This document shows, piece by piece, positions 8,001-15,367 of a stretch of 64,000 bases of DNA. Each line of letters starts with the position of its first letter. The first letter of the stretch is position 1. Under the pieces are notes generated by a model, which had not been told where the DNA came from, ran no database searches, and saw only the letters and a program-made list of their open reading frames with translations. The position numbers and the translations under genes are program-made. Source of the stretch: JAFGLZ01 sp964390905 (GTDB taxonomy: Bacteria; Planctomycetota; Phycisphaerae; UBA1845; JAFGLZ01); NCBI GenBank assembly GCA_964390905.1, contig CAYMLO010000002.1, positions 86,418 through 150,417 of the forward strand. The letters run 5' to 3'.

Positions 8001-8099
8001 CCGAGCCGCGGGATTCATCCCGCGCCGTTTACTCGCCGCGCGGGATGAATCCCGCCGCTCGGGCGTGCACCGTGGTGCCGGACGAATCCGGCCGCTCGG
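8001..8099. repeat. Cluster of three 23-base hairpin units, one inverted
   Basis: Three copies of a 23-base unit lie in the divergent gap before cmk: 8001-8023 (inverted), 8040-8062 and 8077-8099. Each is a 6-bp stem with a 4-base loop followed by a CGCTCGG-like tail. Units 1 and 2 are reverse complements with one mismatch. Unit 3 changes the stem from GCGGGA/TCCCGC to GCCGGA/TCCGGC, a compensated base pair, with loop TGAA becoming CGAA. Conservation of pairing points to a selected structure, either a REP-like element or a regulatory hairpin. The last unit abuts the cmk promoter. Confidence 0.85.
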
Positions 8100-8128
8100 T
8101 TCCCGTTTGTGAATGGTCTCCCTATAAT
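8100..8128 (+). promoter_or_regulatory. Probable sigma-70 promoter of cmk-plsC
   Basis: A perfect TATAAT (8123-8128) lies 17 bases after a weak -35 box TTCCCG (8100-8105). The predicted start of transcription, near 8135, leaves a leader of about 18 bases before the cmk ATG at 8153. Confidence 0.6.
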
Positions 8129-8152
8129 GCGGGCTTCGAAGAGGATGCTGGC

Positions 8153-8836
8153 ATGATCATCACGATCGACGGCCCGGCGGGGTCCGGCAAGAGCACGACT
8201 GCGCAGCGGTTGGCGGCCAGGTTGAACATCCCCTGTCTCGACACCGGCGCGATGTATCGCGCAGTCGCCCTACGGGCGATCCGCGCCGCCGCGCCACTGG
8301 ACGACCAGAATCGGCTGACGCAGCTGGCCAGGGAGACGGACCTGCAGGTGGCGTGTGATAGCCGTGGCACCCGCGTCCTCCTCGACAGTGAGGACGTGAC
8401 CGACGCCATTCGCACAATGGAGGTCAACCAGGCGACGGGCTATGTCGCGCGCGTGCCAGGCGTTCGTGAGGTCCTGGTGGATCAACAGCGAAAGATCGGC
8501 CAGCAACTCGGCTCGCTGGTCACTGAAGGACGCGACCAGGGCAGCGTCGTCTTCCCGGACGCCGACGTGAAGTTCCTCATCGACGCGGACGTCGAAACCC
8601 GGGTCAGCCGACGCTGCGAAGAGATGCGTGAAGAGGGCCAGGACGTCACCCCCGATCAGGTCCGTGCCAACCTGATCGAAAGAGACGACCGGGATCAGAA
8701 GCGGTGGGCGCCCCTCATGGCGCCGAACGCGGCGACGCGCATCGACACGAGCGGCATGACCATCAACGAGGTGGTCGACCGGATGGTGGATCAGGTCCGC
8801 CGCTGCGCCGCGTCCCGTCAACAGCAGGAACGATGA
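8153..8836 (+). CDS. cmk: Cytidylate kinase
   Basis: A protein of 227 residues, the usual size for bacterial CMP kinase, which phosphorylates CMP and dCMP with ATP in pyrimidine nucleotide synthesis. It begins MIITIDGPAGSGKSTTAQRL, with a P-loop at residues 7-14, followed by the family blocks LDTGAMYRAVAL, the TEGRDQGSVVFPDA region and RDDRDQKRWAPL. The start was placed just before the P-loop, with GAGG 8 bases upstream; an upstream in-frame ATG at 8045 would add unrelated residues that cover the hairpin cluster. Its stop overlaps the start of the plsC-like gene, giving a cmk-plsC pair also known in other bacteria. Confidence 0.96.
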   Translation: MIITIDGPAGSGKSTTAQRLAARLNIPCLDTGAMYRAVALRAIRAAAPLDDQNRLTQLARETDLQVACDSRGTRVLLDSEDVTDAIRTMEVNQATGYVARVPGVREVLVDQQRKIGQQLGSLVTEGRDQGSVVFPDADVKFLIDADVETRVSRRCEEMREEGQDVTPDQVRANLIERDDRDQKRWAPLMAPNAATRIDTSGMTINEVVDRMVDQVRRCAASRQQQER

Positions 8837-9567
8837 CAGACGACCGCACCGCCATGTCCGAGGGCCAAGAACGTCCCCGTCCTCCCATGCCGTCAGGCGG
8901 GGGGCACGACGCGATGCGGCTGTGGTGGCGGGCCTGGCGGATCATCGCTCGGAGCATCTTCACGGTGGCCTTTCACGGCCGGACGCTCGGCGTCAAGAAC
9001 GTCCCGCGCGAGGGAGGGGTCTTGTTGGTCTCCACGCATCAGTGCTTCTTCGATCCGGTGCTGGCCTCTCTCGCGTTCGACCGCGAGTGCAACTTCATGG
9101 CCCGCGAATCGCTGTTCTACAACCGCCCGTTTGCGCGCCTCATCGAATCGTTGAACGCCTTCCCGGTGCGCCGGAACACCGCGGACCTGCGGGCCATCAA
9201 GGAGACCTTGCGCCGGCTGAAAAACGGCAAGATGGTCCTCGTCTTCCCCGAGGGGACGCGCACCGCGGACGGCCGGATCGGCGAATTGCAGCCGGGCGTC
9301 GCCGCCATCGCGAAACAGGCAAAGGCGACGGTTGTGCCGACCCTGATTGAGGGCGCCTACAATGTCTGGCCGCGGCAGGCGTGGGTACCTCGGCCCGCCA
9401 AGGTAATCGTCAGGTACGCGCCGCCGATCCGTCCGGAGGAATGCGCGGCGATGGGCAAGGCGGAGCTGATGGAACGGATCGAGCGCACGCTTCGCCAGAT
9501 GCAGGCGGAAGTGCGACGGATCTATCGTTTCCCGCCCTTGCCGGGGAACGACGAACAGGGAACATAA
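8833..9567 (+). CDS. plsC: 1-acyl-sn-glycerol-3-phosphate acyltransferase
   Basis: A protein of 244 residues of the PlsC acyltransferase family, which makes phosphatidic acid at the inner face of the membrane. The catalytic H69-x4-D74 (STHQCFFDPV) and the glycerol-phosphate binding block FPEGTR (residues 138-143) are both present. A hydrophobic amphipathic segment before residue 48 probably docks it to the membrane. The ATG overlaps the cmk stop (ATGA at 8833) and AGGAA lies close upstream. A start 21 bases later is possible but has no ribosome site. The first 27 residues are polar and proline-rich and are not part of the domain. Confidence 0.92.
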   Translation: MTDDRTAMSEGQERPRPPMPSGGGHDAMRLWWRAWRIIARSIFTVAFHGRTLGVKNVPREGGVLLVSTHQCFFDPVLASLAFDRECNFMARESLFYNRPFARLIESLNAFPVRRNTADLRAIKETLRRLKNGKMVLVFPEGTRTADGRIGELQPGVAAIAKQAKATVVPTLIEGAYNVWPRQAWVPRPAKVIVRYAPPIRPEECAAMGKAELMERIERTLRQMQAEVRRIYRFPPLPGNDEQGT

Positions 9568-9575
9568 CCGAGAGC

Positions 9576-9592
9576 GGCCCGCAGTGCGGGCC
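9576..9592. terminator. GC-rich hairpin after plsC
   Basis: GGCCCGC and GCGGGCC arms with loop AGT lie 9 bases after the plsC stop and before the ribosome site of the next gene. There is no T-run, so this may be a weak terminator or a processing hairpin between plsC and the oxidoreductase. Confidence 0.45.
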
Positions 9593-9611
9593 TTACCAAG
9601 GAGACACGCAT

Positions 9612-10961
9612 ATGTCCAGTCAATTGTCACGACGCCAATTCACGCTGTCGGCCGTTGCGGCCGGAACGGTCGCCGCCACGAAGAGCTCGGCCAGCATCCT
9701 CGGTGCCAACGAGCGCGTGCAGGTCGGCATCATCGGCGTGGGCAACCGCGGGCGCGAACTGCAGGGCGCCCTCACGCGGGTCCCTGCCGCCAAGATCGTC
9801 GCCGTCTGCGACGTCTTCGAACCCTACTTACAGGCAGCCAAGGAGAACCTCGGCGGCGAGCCAGCCGCCTACCGCGACTATCGCAAGCTGCTCGAAGACA
9901 AGGCCATCGACGCGGTCGTCATCGGCACGCCCGACCACTGGCACGCCTTGCAGTTCATCGACGCCTGCAAGGCGGGCAAGGACGTCTACGTCGAGAAGCC
10001 CCTGTCGCTGACCATCGTCGAGGGCCGCAAGATGGTCCAGGCCGCCCAGCAAGCCAAATGCATCACGCAGGTCGGCACGCATCGACGATCGTCCGAGATG
10101 TTTCGCAAGGCGTGCGAGCTGGTGCGGACCGGCCACATCGGCCACGTCAGCGTCGCCAAGGCCTTCCACCTCCAGAACGAAACGCCCATGGGCATGGGCA
10201 AGCCGGCCGACGGGAATCCGCCGCCGGGCCTGGACTGGGACCTGTGGCTGGGACCGGCCCCCAAGGTGCCCTACAACCGCAACCGTTGCCTGTACCGGTT
10301 CCGTTGGTTCGGCGACTACTCCGGCGGGCAGCTGACGAACTTCGGCACGCACCACCTTGACGTCATCCAGTGGGGGCTCGGACAGGACGCGCCGAAGTCG
10401 GTGATGGCGATGGGCGGGAACTTCGCCGTGAAGGACAACCGCGACATCCCCGACACGCTCGAGGTCGTCTGGAGATATGACGGCTGCATCGTGACGTTCT
10501 CGCAGTACAACGCCAATAACGCCCGGGGCAATCCGGTCGGCGCGAACGTCGAGTTCCGCGGCAGCCTGGCGAGCCTCTACACCGGGTACAAGGGATGCAC
10601 CATCGAGCCGCAGCGGATCCGCTACCGCGAGATCCCCTTCAAGGACCCGCGCGATCGCAAGGGATCGAACGCCCAATACGCCTCGCTCAAGCCGTCGGGC
10701 GTCAAGGAGAGTCAATTCAAGGGCGGCGCGGCGACGCTTAACCACGTTCGGAACTTCATCGAGTGCGTCAAGAGCCGCAAGCCCTGCAACGCCCCCGTGG
10801 AGGTCGGCCATCGCAGCACGTCCGCCACGCTCCTGGGCAAGATCGCGCTGAAGCGCGGTCGCGTGCTCGAATGGGACGCCCAGGCCGAACGCTTCACCAA
10901 CGACGACGAGGCCAACAACCTGCTGTTCTACGAATACCGCAAGCCCTGGAAGCTCGCCTGA
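9612..10961 (+). CDS. Tat-exported Gfo/Idh/MocA-family oxidoreductase
   Basis: A protein of 449 residues. It opens with a twin-arginine signal (SRRQFTLSAVAAG, residues 6-18), so it is exported already folded, probably with bound nucleotide. The Rossmann fold follows (IIGVGNRG at 40-47) and then the EKP motif around K129 (DVYVEKPLSL), the hallmark of the Gfo/Idh/MocA family acting on sugars and their derivatives. The C-terminal half carries the WFGDYSGGQLTNFGTHHLD block common in the large secreted planctomycete-type expansion of this family. The start has AAGGAG 8 bases upstream. The substrate is unknown; sugar oxidation or an NAD-cycling glycosidase-like reaction are both possible. Confidence 0.9.
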   Translation: MSSQLSRRQFTLSAVAAGTVAATKSSASILGANERVQVGIIGVGNRGRELQGALTRVPAAKIVAVCDVFEPYLQAAKENLGGEPAAYRDYRKLLEDKAIDAVVIGTPDHWHALQFIDACKAGKDVYVEKPLSLTIVEGRKMVQAAQQAKCITQVGTHRRSSEMFRKACELVRTGHIGHVSVAKAFHLQNETPMGMGKPADGNPPPGLDWDLWLGPAPKVPYNRNRCLYRFRWFGDYSGGQLTNFGTHHLDVIQWGLGQDAPKSVMAMGGNFAVKDNRDIPDTLEVVWRYDGCIVTFSQYNANNARGNPVGANVEFRGSLASLYTGYKGCTIEPQRIRYREIPFKDPRDRKGSNAQYASLKPSGVKESQFKGGAATLNHVRNFIECVKSRKPCNAPVEVGHRSTSATLLGKIALKRGRVLEWDAQAERFTNDDEANNLLFYEYRKPWKLA

Positions 10962-11080
10962 CGGGGAAGGTCACTGACGTGGAGGGGGTGCCCCATTCTT
11001 GACCTGTGAGCGGCTGCCGCCGCCCGCAGGACAAGGGTGGGGAACCGCTCGCCCCGGATTCCGCCCTATCCGTCGCGTGA

Positions 11081-11130
11081 TCCGTCCCCCACCCCCAGTC
11101 TGCTTCGGCTTTCGCTGAATCGCATTGGGG
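11081..11130. repeat. Short dispersed intergenic motif, copy A
   Basis: Read on the minus strand, this segment resembles 50381-50430 on the plus strand, with a shared ATGCGATTC and about three-quarters of the remaining bases matching by eye over roughly 48 bases. Neither copy lies in a recognisable gene. The nature of the element is unknown. Confidence 0.35.
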
Positions 11131-11146
11131 GATGAGGCATCCGCGC

Positions 11147-11321
11147 GAGGGGTGAGGCCGGCGCGCAGCAATGGATCGAGCAGCGATGGCAGGGGCGATT
11201 GGTGGCACTGTTTGGGGTGGCATACCGACGGAAAAAAGCTGGAACCGTGGACATGCAAGGAGCGTCAGAGCTGGAGGATGCCGGCATTGGCCTCCGGGAT
11301 CGATGTAAGGTGCGGCTTTGA
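11147..11321 (+). pseudogene. Decayed C-terminal fragment of the tandem secreted family
   Basis: This stretch of the 471-bp gap after the oxidoreductase encodes the C-terminal end of the family found intact at 12492-13427: SSSDGRGDWWHCLGWHTDG, then KKLEPWTCKERQSWRMPA. It closely matches 14265-14415 at DNA level. Compared with that copy it has lost one base (GCATTGGCC against GCGTTCGGCC, near 11287), so the last ten or so residues and the TGA at 11319-11321 lie in a shifted frame. No signal peptide or N-terminal part is found upstream. An open frame at 11125-11430 spans the fragment, but I regard it as a remnant. Confidence 0.7.
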
Positions 11322-11432
11322 CCCGGCGATCCCTCCCCACGGGCGCACCCGGGGGACGCCCGGGACGGCGTCGGCGCCGGTGGAGGGCATAGTCGGTGCC
11401 CATGATGAGACGCCTTTCGCGGGAGAGTAGCG

Positions 11433-12332
11433 ATGCTTAGTGTATGTATCGCAGTGGCCGCTGCTCTACCTGACAGCGCCTCCGGACAAGCTCCGGACGT
11501 GGCGCGCCCGGAGAAGGCGTTGCGTGCCGAACTGGCCGAGGCGCACAATCCGGTCCACGCCTACCTCGCCGTTGGGGAATTCGATGAAGGAAGACGTGTG
11601 CCGCTGGGTGACAGTCCCACGCGGTACGACACACCCTATGGCCCCATCCTGATCCGCGGTATGGCCACGCACGCGGTGAAAGGGGCGAAGGACTGGATCG
11701 CGCGGATGCTGCGGAAGGAGGTGATTCCGCCACCGGGGGCTGAGTTCAAGGCGTATCAGAAGTCGGCCGACGCAGGCTGCGACACCGTTACGGTGGCATA
11801 CGAGGTCGGCCAGACTCAGATCCGGATCTCGCAGACCGTGTGGCTGTTCGCCATAGCCGTCAAGGGGCCGGGAACGGCAGTGGATCTCGGCCAGACGGAC
11901 GTTGCGGCCCTTGGCAACGCCGTGCAGGTGGTCGCCAGGGGACTGCTCAAGCTGGGAGGTGAAACGACATTCGGGCAGCCGGAGCGCCACGCGGCATGCG
12001 TCACCGCAGACCGGGCGCCCACTCGCACCGGGGGACCTTCGGAGAATCCGTCCAAGACGCAGCGTCCTACGCCGCAGGAGGTACGAGCCCACCTCGCGCG
12101 GGTCGCCGGCGACGCGGACCGCCCGCCTACGTGGGAGCTCACGGGGTGGTGGGCGGACGGCCAGCGTTTCGGGTACGTCGGCAGGAAACACCCCGGGGGG
12201 CGCAGGGGATGCATCGTCGGGACCAATGCCAACGCCAACCGAGCGTGGTTCAACAGACCCAGGTCGAAGAGCAGCATGCAGCGGATGGCTGCCGAGTCCC
12301 GTGCCTCGGGTGCGTCCAAGGAACAGAAGTAG
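11433..12332 (+). CDS. Tandem secreted family, paralog 1 (unknown function)
   Basis: A protein of 299 residues with GGGAG 8 bases before the ATG. The first 19 residues are a short signal peptide (probable cleavage after DSASGQA). I do not recognise the family, but it aligns with the two following genes at several blocks: a WIARMLRKEVIPP segment, a Y-E-V-G-Q-T-Q-I-R-I-S-Q-T strand that matches the SQT motif of paralogs 2 and 3, and WELTGWWADGQRF near the end, equivalent to their W-x2-LGW-x-T-(N/D)GK block. The C-terminal 60 residues are basic and unlike the others. It is the most diverged copy. A role at the cell surface is implied only by the signal peptide. Confidence 0.7.
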   Translation: MLSVCIAVAAALPDSASGQAPDVARPEKALRAELAEAHNPVHAYLAVGEFDEGRRVPLGDSPTRYDTPYGPILIRGMATHAVKGAKDWIARMLRKEVIPPPGAEFKAYQKSADAGCDTVTVAYEVGQTQIRISQTVWLFAIAVKGPGTAVDLGQTDVAALGNAVQVVARGLLKLGGETTFGQPERHAACVTADRAPTRTGGPSENPSKTQRPTPQEVRAHLARVAGDADRPPTWELTGWWADGQRFGYVGRKHPGGRRGCIVGTNANANRAWFNRPRSKSSMQRMAAESRASGASKEQK

Positions 12333-12491
12333 GCGGGCGTTCGCGCCACAGCGAACTGGCGCGCCATGGGGCGCTACCGATGAAGAGATGCGACCCTATC
12401 CACCTGCACCACCGTAGTGGGATGGGCGGCCCAGGATCTCCTATACCTTCTCGGAGGGCGCCGTCTGCAGGCTGTCAGCGGAGAATCAGCG

Positions 12492-13427
12492 ATGAACGAG
12501 AAGAAAGAAATCCAGAGGCCCGCGATGTGTGGGCCAAGTACGCTCGTGGCCATCGCCTGCCTGATAGGAGTGGCATCTGGGGGCACTGCAGCACAAGACC
12601 AGGGCCCCAGCCAGGCACGTCGGGCGGCAACGAAGCTCCTAGATGAGGAGCGCGCGGCGGCGAAGGCCCGCTCTCTTGATGAGCTTGCCTTTCCTCATCT
12701 TGCCAAGAGCATGCTCCGGTGGCCGGAAGACAAGCTGCTAACTGGGCCGCAGCGGGTGCATGGTGGCGATTGGCGGGTGGCGGCCGCCAGGGCGCAGAGC
12801 GCCAAATGGACCCGAAAGCTCTTGCGCAAGGATTGGCTCCCGGCAGATCCCAAGCGCTTGGGCGAGGACACCATTCCCATACGCGACGAGTATGGCAGGC
12901 TGGATGCTACCCATGTTCGTTGGGAGACGAGTGGGCATGCAATCCAGGTTTCACAGACGCGTGGAACGATGGTGGTCAAGTTGACGCCCCTGAGAGCCGT
13001 TGAGGTACCCGAAACGCTCGAGGACAAGAAGGAGTACGCGCGCGATCTGTGTCTCAAGGTCCTGGTTGAAACGACCCACAAGGGGATGCCAGGTGAGGGG
13101 AACCCGCCGATCCGAGTGCGACCGGTGATTCTCGATCGCTCCTTTTCGCGCGGGACCGTTCGCGATCTCCCGGGAGGGGTGGTTGCGGGAGCCCCATGGA
13201 AACCGATGCGGGACTTGGAATACCAGAAGTCGATCAGGAGCGATAACGGAATCTTGAGGGTTCCGGGTTCAGCGCTAACCTATTGCTGGTGGGCGCAGTT
13301 GGGCTGGTTCACCAATGGCAAGGATGTTGGCCTCTGGACCCACAAGCTGGACGATAATGGGGCGGAGCTGAGGACAGACATCCTGATGGGCTACTTCAAC
13401 GACCCCCACGGGGAGTCGTGGTTCTAG
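12492..13427 (+). CDS. Tandem secreted family, paralog 2 (unknown function)
   Basis: A protein of 311 residues with GGAG 8 bases before the ATG. The signal peptide spans residues 1-34, with a hydrophobic core LVAIACLIGVASG. The mature part starts with a charged alpha-helical stretch (RAAAKARSLDELAFPHLAKS), then LRWPEDKLLTGPQRV, WTRKLLRKDWLPADPK, the strand THVRWETSGHAIQVSQT, an ILDRSFSRGTVRDLPGGV block and the terminal CWWAQLGWFTNGKDVGLWT. These blocks are shared with paralog 3 and, more weakly, with paralog 1. I know no family with this set. It seems to be the intact reference copy. No catalytic motif is evident. Confidence 0.75.
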   Translation: MNEKKEIQRPAMCGPSTLVAIACLIGVASGGTAAQDQGPSQARRAATKLLDEERAAAKARSLDELAFPHLAKSMLRWPEDKLLTGPQRVHGGDWRVAAARAQSAKWTRKLLRKDWLPADPKRLGEDTIPIRDEYGRLDATHVRWETSGHAIQVSQTRGTMVVKLTPLRAVEVPETLEDKKEYARDLCLKVLVETTHKGMPGEGNPPIRVRPVILDRSFSRGTVRDLPGGVVAGAPWKPMRDLEYQKSIRSDNGILRVPGSALTYCWWAQLGWFTNGKDVGLWTHKLDDNGAELRTDILMGYFNDPHGESWF

Positions 13428-13545
13428 TCCGCCTGCACGAGAGATCCAGCCATCCGCACTGCCGCGTCGGTCCAGGCCCGCATGCCGAGTGGTCCATGAA
13501 CCCGCCTTCTCTGGACCGGCATTCGCAGGGGTGTCAACAGGAAAC

Positions 13546-14415
13546 ATGGCGACGCGTTCACGAAGAAGGGGACCGAGCATTGCCTGCGTGGCGACCGGCC
13601 TGCTTGGGGTCTGCTTGGCCCTACGGGCAGAGCCAGCCGCCCCCAAGTCCGAGGCGAGTCGCAAAGTCGCTGCCACCCAGAAGGCTACCGAACCCTCGGT
13701 GGAACTCCTCTTGCCGCGCCTAGCGCGAAAGATGCTGAGCTGGCCCGACGAGGGGGTCCTGCGTGGTCCGAAACGCGTGCAGGATCTCGATCATGGTGGC
13801 GTGAAGAGGGCAAGAAGCGACAGCGTTCGTTGGACGCAGACGCTGATCTGCGACGAGTGGCTTCCAACCAGGCCGGACTACCTGCGAGACGAGCTGGTCA
13901 TGATCCGAGATTGGGAGGGTCCGCTGGACGCCACCTTCGTCCGCTGGGAGAGGAACGGGTACGCCGTCCAGGTGTCCCAGACCCCCATCCTCATCGCGAT
14001 CAAGCTCGATCCGCTACAGCCTGCCGAGGTCGCCAAGACGCCGGAGGAGAGGAGGGACTACGCGCGCCGGATGTACCTCGAGGCGCTCCGGGACACCTGC
14101 GTGCTGCTGCAACCGGCAAAGAAGGAGTGGACCGGCATTCACGAACAGATCCTCGACCGAAGCTTCTCTCGAGCGCTCATCAAGGAGATCCCGGGGGGCG
14201 TTGCTGCGGTGGCCTGGAGCCGATACGTCGCAATGATGCAAGGGGCCAGGACGATGCGCAAGAACGGATCGAGCAGCGATGGCAGGAACCGTTGATGGCA
14301 CTACCTCGGGTGGCATACCGACGGGAAGAAGCTGGAACTGTGGACATACAAGGAGGGTCAGAGCTGGAAGATGCCAGCGTTCGGCCTCCGGGATCGATGC
14401 AAGGTGTGGTTCTGA
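13546..14415 (+). pseudogene. Tandem secreted family, paralog 3, interrupted by an in-frame TGA
   Basis: A signal peptide (MATRSRRRG, then a hydrophobic core) leads into a protein with the same blocks as paralog 2: LSWPDEGVLRGPKRV, WTQTLICDEWLPTRPD, ATFVRWERNGYAVQVSQT and ILDRSFSRALIKEIPGGV. Codon 250 (14293-14295) is TGA. The same frame then continues with WHYLGWHTDGKKLELWTYK and the family ending to a TGA at 14413-14415. The 11.2 kb fragment has TGG at the matching codon (GDWWHC) and paralog 2 has Trp there, so this is a Trp-to-stop change. The first 249 residues may still be made. A recent pseudogene is the simplest reading. Confidence 0.75.
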
Positions 14416-14478
14416 TCCGGCGATCTCGCGCCGCGGGCGCGCCCGGATCACTCTCCATCTCCTGCCTGTCGCCGCCGT

Positions 14479-15261
14479 CTACGGTCCTTTCCACACGTCC
14501 ATCTTTCGCCCGTCGTGAGCGATTTGCCCGCCGTCGCAGACGATCGTCTGGCCGGTAATGAAGGATGCGTCGTCGCTGGCCAAGAACGCGAAGACGCCGG
14601 CGACCTCTTCAGGTTTGCCCAAGCGGTTCATCGGCACGCATCGCTTGGCGTAGAACTTCATGAACTCCGGCGGGTCGAGGGCCTTGGCCATCGGCGTGAC
14701 GATGTAGCCCGGACACACGCAGTTGACGCGGATGTTGTGCTCGGCCAGCTCGACGGCCATCGTCTGGGTCAACAGGACCACGCCGGCCTTGCTCGCGTTG
14801 TAGGGGGCGTACCCGACCTCGGAACGCAGGCCGTTCTTGCTGCCCATGTTGATGATCACCCCGCCCCCCTGCTCGACCATCTGCCGGGCGACGACCTGCG
14901 CGACCAGGAACACGCCCCGAAGGTTGACCGACAGGATATGGTCGAGCTGTTCGTCGGTCGTCTCCAGGAACGACTCCAGATAGGCGACGCCCGCGACGTT
15001 GGCCAGGATGTCGATCCGGCCGAACCGATCGATGGCCTGGGAAACGGCGTCGCGGATCTCACCGTCCTCTCGGACGTCGGCGACCACGTCGTGAAGCTGT
15101 TCGGGTTCGTGGAAGTCCTCCCACGTCCCCGCCAGGTTGTCTTCGTTGCTGTCTACCCGGACGACACTGGCCCCCTCTTGGCTGAACCGCTGTGCGATCG
15201 CCAACCCCAACCCACGGGCCCCGCCGGTTACCAACAGCACCTTGTCCTCGAATCGCTTCAT
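14479..15261 (-). CDS. Short-chain dehydrogenase/reductase
   Basis: A classical SDR of 260 residues. The cofactor motif TGGARGLG is at 12-19 and an acidic D37 after strand 2 favours NAD(H). NVAG replaces the usual NNAG at 88-91, and the catalytic set S141, Y154 and K158 (YNASK) is complete. The C-terminal GQTIVCDGG block is typical. Enzymes of this type oxidise sugar or polyol hydroxyls or reduce 3-oxoacyl groups; the sequence alone does not settle which. The start at 15261 has AAGGA 8 bases upstream; an ATG 9 bases earlier is also possible. It is divergent from the sulfatase-like gene. Confidence 0.9.
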   Translation of the reverse strand: MKRFEDKVLLVTGGARGLGLAIAQRFSQEGASVVRVDSNEDNLAGTWEDFHEPEQLHDVVADVREDGEIRDAVSQAIDRFGRIDILANVAGVAYLESFLETTDEQLDHILSVNLRGVFLVAQVVARQMVEQGGGVIINMGSKNGLRSEVGYAPYNASKAGVVLLTQTMAVELAEHNIRVNCVCPGYIVTPMAKALDPPEFMKFYAKRCVPMNRLGKPEEVAGVFAFLASDDASFITGQTIVCDGGQIAHDGRKMDVWKGP

Positions 15262-15297
15262 CTCGAGCATCCTTTCCTGTTCGGTACGGCCGATAGT

Positions 15298-15323
15298 AGT
15301 ATAGCTACGACCGCGGCTGTCAA
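15298..15323 (-). promoter_or_regulatory. Possible promoter of the SDR gene
   Basis: On the minus strand a perfect -35 box TTGACA (15323-15318) precedes candidate -10 boxes: ACTACT at 17 bases, or the better TATACT at the short spacing of 14. It sits in the 106-bp divergent gap. The -10 assignment is uncertain. Confidence 0.35.
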
Positions 15324-15367
15324 TCAGACCGTTTCGGCGACCAACGGTCGTCAGGAGATCACCACGC

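Noticed and set aside
11125..11430. An open frame of 101 codons as an intact gene
   Set aside because: Only its middle matches the tandem family, it has no signal peptide, and the family ending is frameshifted by a one-base deletion. I call it a remnant.
14293..14295. UGA read as Trp or selenocysteine
   Set aside because: Other genes in the window end in TGA (for example the ATGA overlaps) and use TGG for Trp, so the code is standard. The residue replaced is Trp, not Cys, and no obvious SECIS-like hairpin follows. A nonsense mutation is simpler.
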